Origin: Lachnospiraceae bacterium UBA1753
GTDB taxonomy: Bacteria > Bacillota > Clostridia > Lachnospirales > Lachnospiraceae
NCBI GenBank assembly: GCA_002317595.1
Contig: DCHL01000057.1
Location: forward strand, 1-23,626
Reading direction: 5' to 3'
DNA length: 23,626 nt
Part shown: in pieces, positions 22,795 through 23,626 of the stretch
Numbering within the stretch: the stretch's first letter is position 1
Layout: every line of letters begins with the position of its first letter
Translations under genes and position numbers: made by a program
Notes under the pieces: generated by a model
Told to the model about the DNA's origin: nothing
What the model saw: only the letters and a program-made list of their open reading frames with translations
The model's database searches: none

Positions 22795-23626
22795 AAGAAG
22801 CCAACATCAAAAACAGAATAGAGAAGCTCCTTAAAGGACCGCTTGGCTACCTCGCGATGTACACCCTGGTTTTCATGCTGACATCCCTGTTTGTCTTCTG
22901 GAATTTCCTGGTGAAGGGAAAGACCATGATCTACTCAAACGACGGATACTACCAGCACTACAACAGCCTGGTGTACTACGGAAACTACCTCAGGGCCTTC
23001 TTAAAAGCACTCTTTGCGGAGCACACTTTCAGGATGCCAATGCTTGATATGAGCATCGGACTTGGCTCTGATGTACTCACGACGCTCCACTACTATGTCT
23101 GTGGCGACCCGCTCTATCTGCTCACGGTATTTGTGCCATCGCAGTACATGGAATATTTTTACACGCTGCTTGTGATTCTGAGGATGTACCTTGCAGGGCT
23201 TGCCTTTTCAGCATTTGCCCTCTACCACAGAAATGACCGCGTGTTCACAGCACTTGGAGCCCTGCTTTACTGCTTCTCCGGCTACATGCTGATTCCAGGC
23301 GTGAAGCACATAATGTTTGAGCCGGCAGCAATCTATCTGCCGCTTGTACTGCTTGGCCTGGAAAAAATATTAAGGAAGGAAAAGCCCTATCTGTTCGTGG
23401 TGGCGACTGCGCTCGCTGGCTGCAGCAACTTCTACTTCTTCTTCATGATAGTGGTGGCAGCTGTTATCTATGCAGTTTTCAGATGGTTTATGCTATTCCC
23501 CATCGAGGGTAAGGCAGATGTCAGGGACTGGATGGCGAGAAATATTGCTGAAATCGGCAGGACCATAGCAAGAGTGCTTCTGTGGGGAGTACTGGCCCTT
23601 GGAATCGCAGCAATCGTGCTGCTCCC
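22791..23626 (+). CDS. YfhO-family membrane protein (3' truncated by window end)
   Basis: The frame is open from ATG 22791 (ATGA overlap with the upstream stop) to the window edge, giving 278 residues. After a first helix (YTLVFMLTSLFVFWNFLV) comes MIYSNDGYYQHYNSLVYYGNYL, and further on LDMSIGLGSDVLTTLHYYVCGDP, a loop order typical of YfhO proteins. These are large GT-C-fold membrane enzymes linked to glycosylation of (lipo)teichoic acids in Firmicutes, using polyprenyl-phosphate sugars. Full members run to roughly 850-900 residues, so about a third is present. Overlap with an LTA-synthase-like gene supports a joint role in decorating an anionic surface polymer. Confidence 0.82.
   Translation, partial: MKEANIKNRIEKLLKGPLGYLAMYTLVFMLTSLFVFWNFLVKGKTMIYSNDGYYQHYNSLVYYGNYLRAFLKALFAEHTFRMPMLDMSIGLGSDVLTTLHYYVCGDPLYLLTVFVPSQYMEYFYTLLVILRMYLAGLAFSAFALYHRNDRVFTALGALLYCFSGYMLIPGVKHIMFEPAAIYLPLVLLGLEKILRKEKPYLFVVATALAGCSNFYFFFMIVVAAVIYAVFRWFMLFPIEGKADVRDWMARNIAEIGRTIARVLLWGVLALGIAAIVLL

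Overview
The window looks like a large cell-surface polysaccharide locus from a Gram-positive Firmicute, most likely a Lachnospiraceae member (Butyrivibrio/Roseburia-type). Pointers are strong purine-rich Shine-Dalgarno sites, AGA/AGG-rich arginine codons, moderate GC, a YfhO-family protein next to an LTA-synthase-like enzyme, and a cytidylyltransferase/PseG-type gene end in a capsule locus. The genus is an inference; no rRNA or marker gene is present. I recognised no tRNA, rRNA, CRISPR array, transposase or classical intrinsic terminator.

Layout. (1) 1-10475, plus strand, is a tightly packed run with gene overlaps of 1 to 32 bases. In order it holds the 3' end of a PseG/SpsG-like sugar gene, a GT4 glycosyltransferase, a polyprenyl-phosphate sugar-1-phosphate transferase, two more GT4 enzymes, a UDP-HexNAc 6-dehydrogenase, a Wzx-type flippase, an unrecognised membrane-anchored protein, and a large polytopic membrane protein (Wzy-like or GT-C-like). 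This is a Wzx/Wzy-style set: start the repeat unit on undecaprenyl phosphate, extend it, flip it, polymerise it. (2) 10453-12447, minus strand, is one large GT-C-type membrane protein whose 3' end overlaps the convergent gene; it carries two in-frame minisatellites. (3) 12448-13286 has no convincing gene. It holds 14-bp tandem repeats, three TGCCCTATA repeats, and a nearly perfect four-way-junction (cloverleaf) fold. (4) 13287-20754, plus strand, is a CDP-sugar module: CDP-glucose 4,6-dehydratase (RfbG), the PLP/iron-sulfur 3-dehydrase RfbH, a DRE-TIM aldolase with an extra C-terminal domain, a HAD phosphatase, and a ThDP enzyme of the acetolactate synthase/YerE type. (5) 20806-23626 is an LTA-synthase-like phosphoglycerol transferase overlapping a truncated YfhO-family gene.

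Working model: the CDP-sugar module makes a 3,6-dideoxy-4-ketohexose, and the ThDP enzyme then adds a carbon branch, as YerE does for yersiniose. The aldolase has no counterpart in that known pathway and is the most open question. The spacers of this module differ from the overlapping first half: they hold a hairpin containing a start site, a 16-bp-stem hairpin, a six-copy 63-bp repeat array whose units each form a hairpin, and a 16-bp repeat that begins inside a stop codon region.
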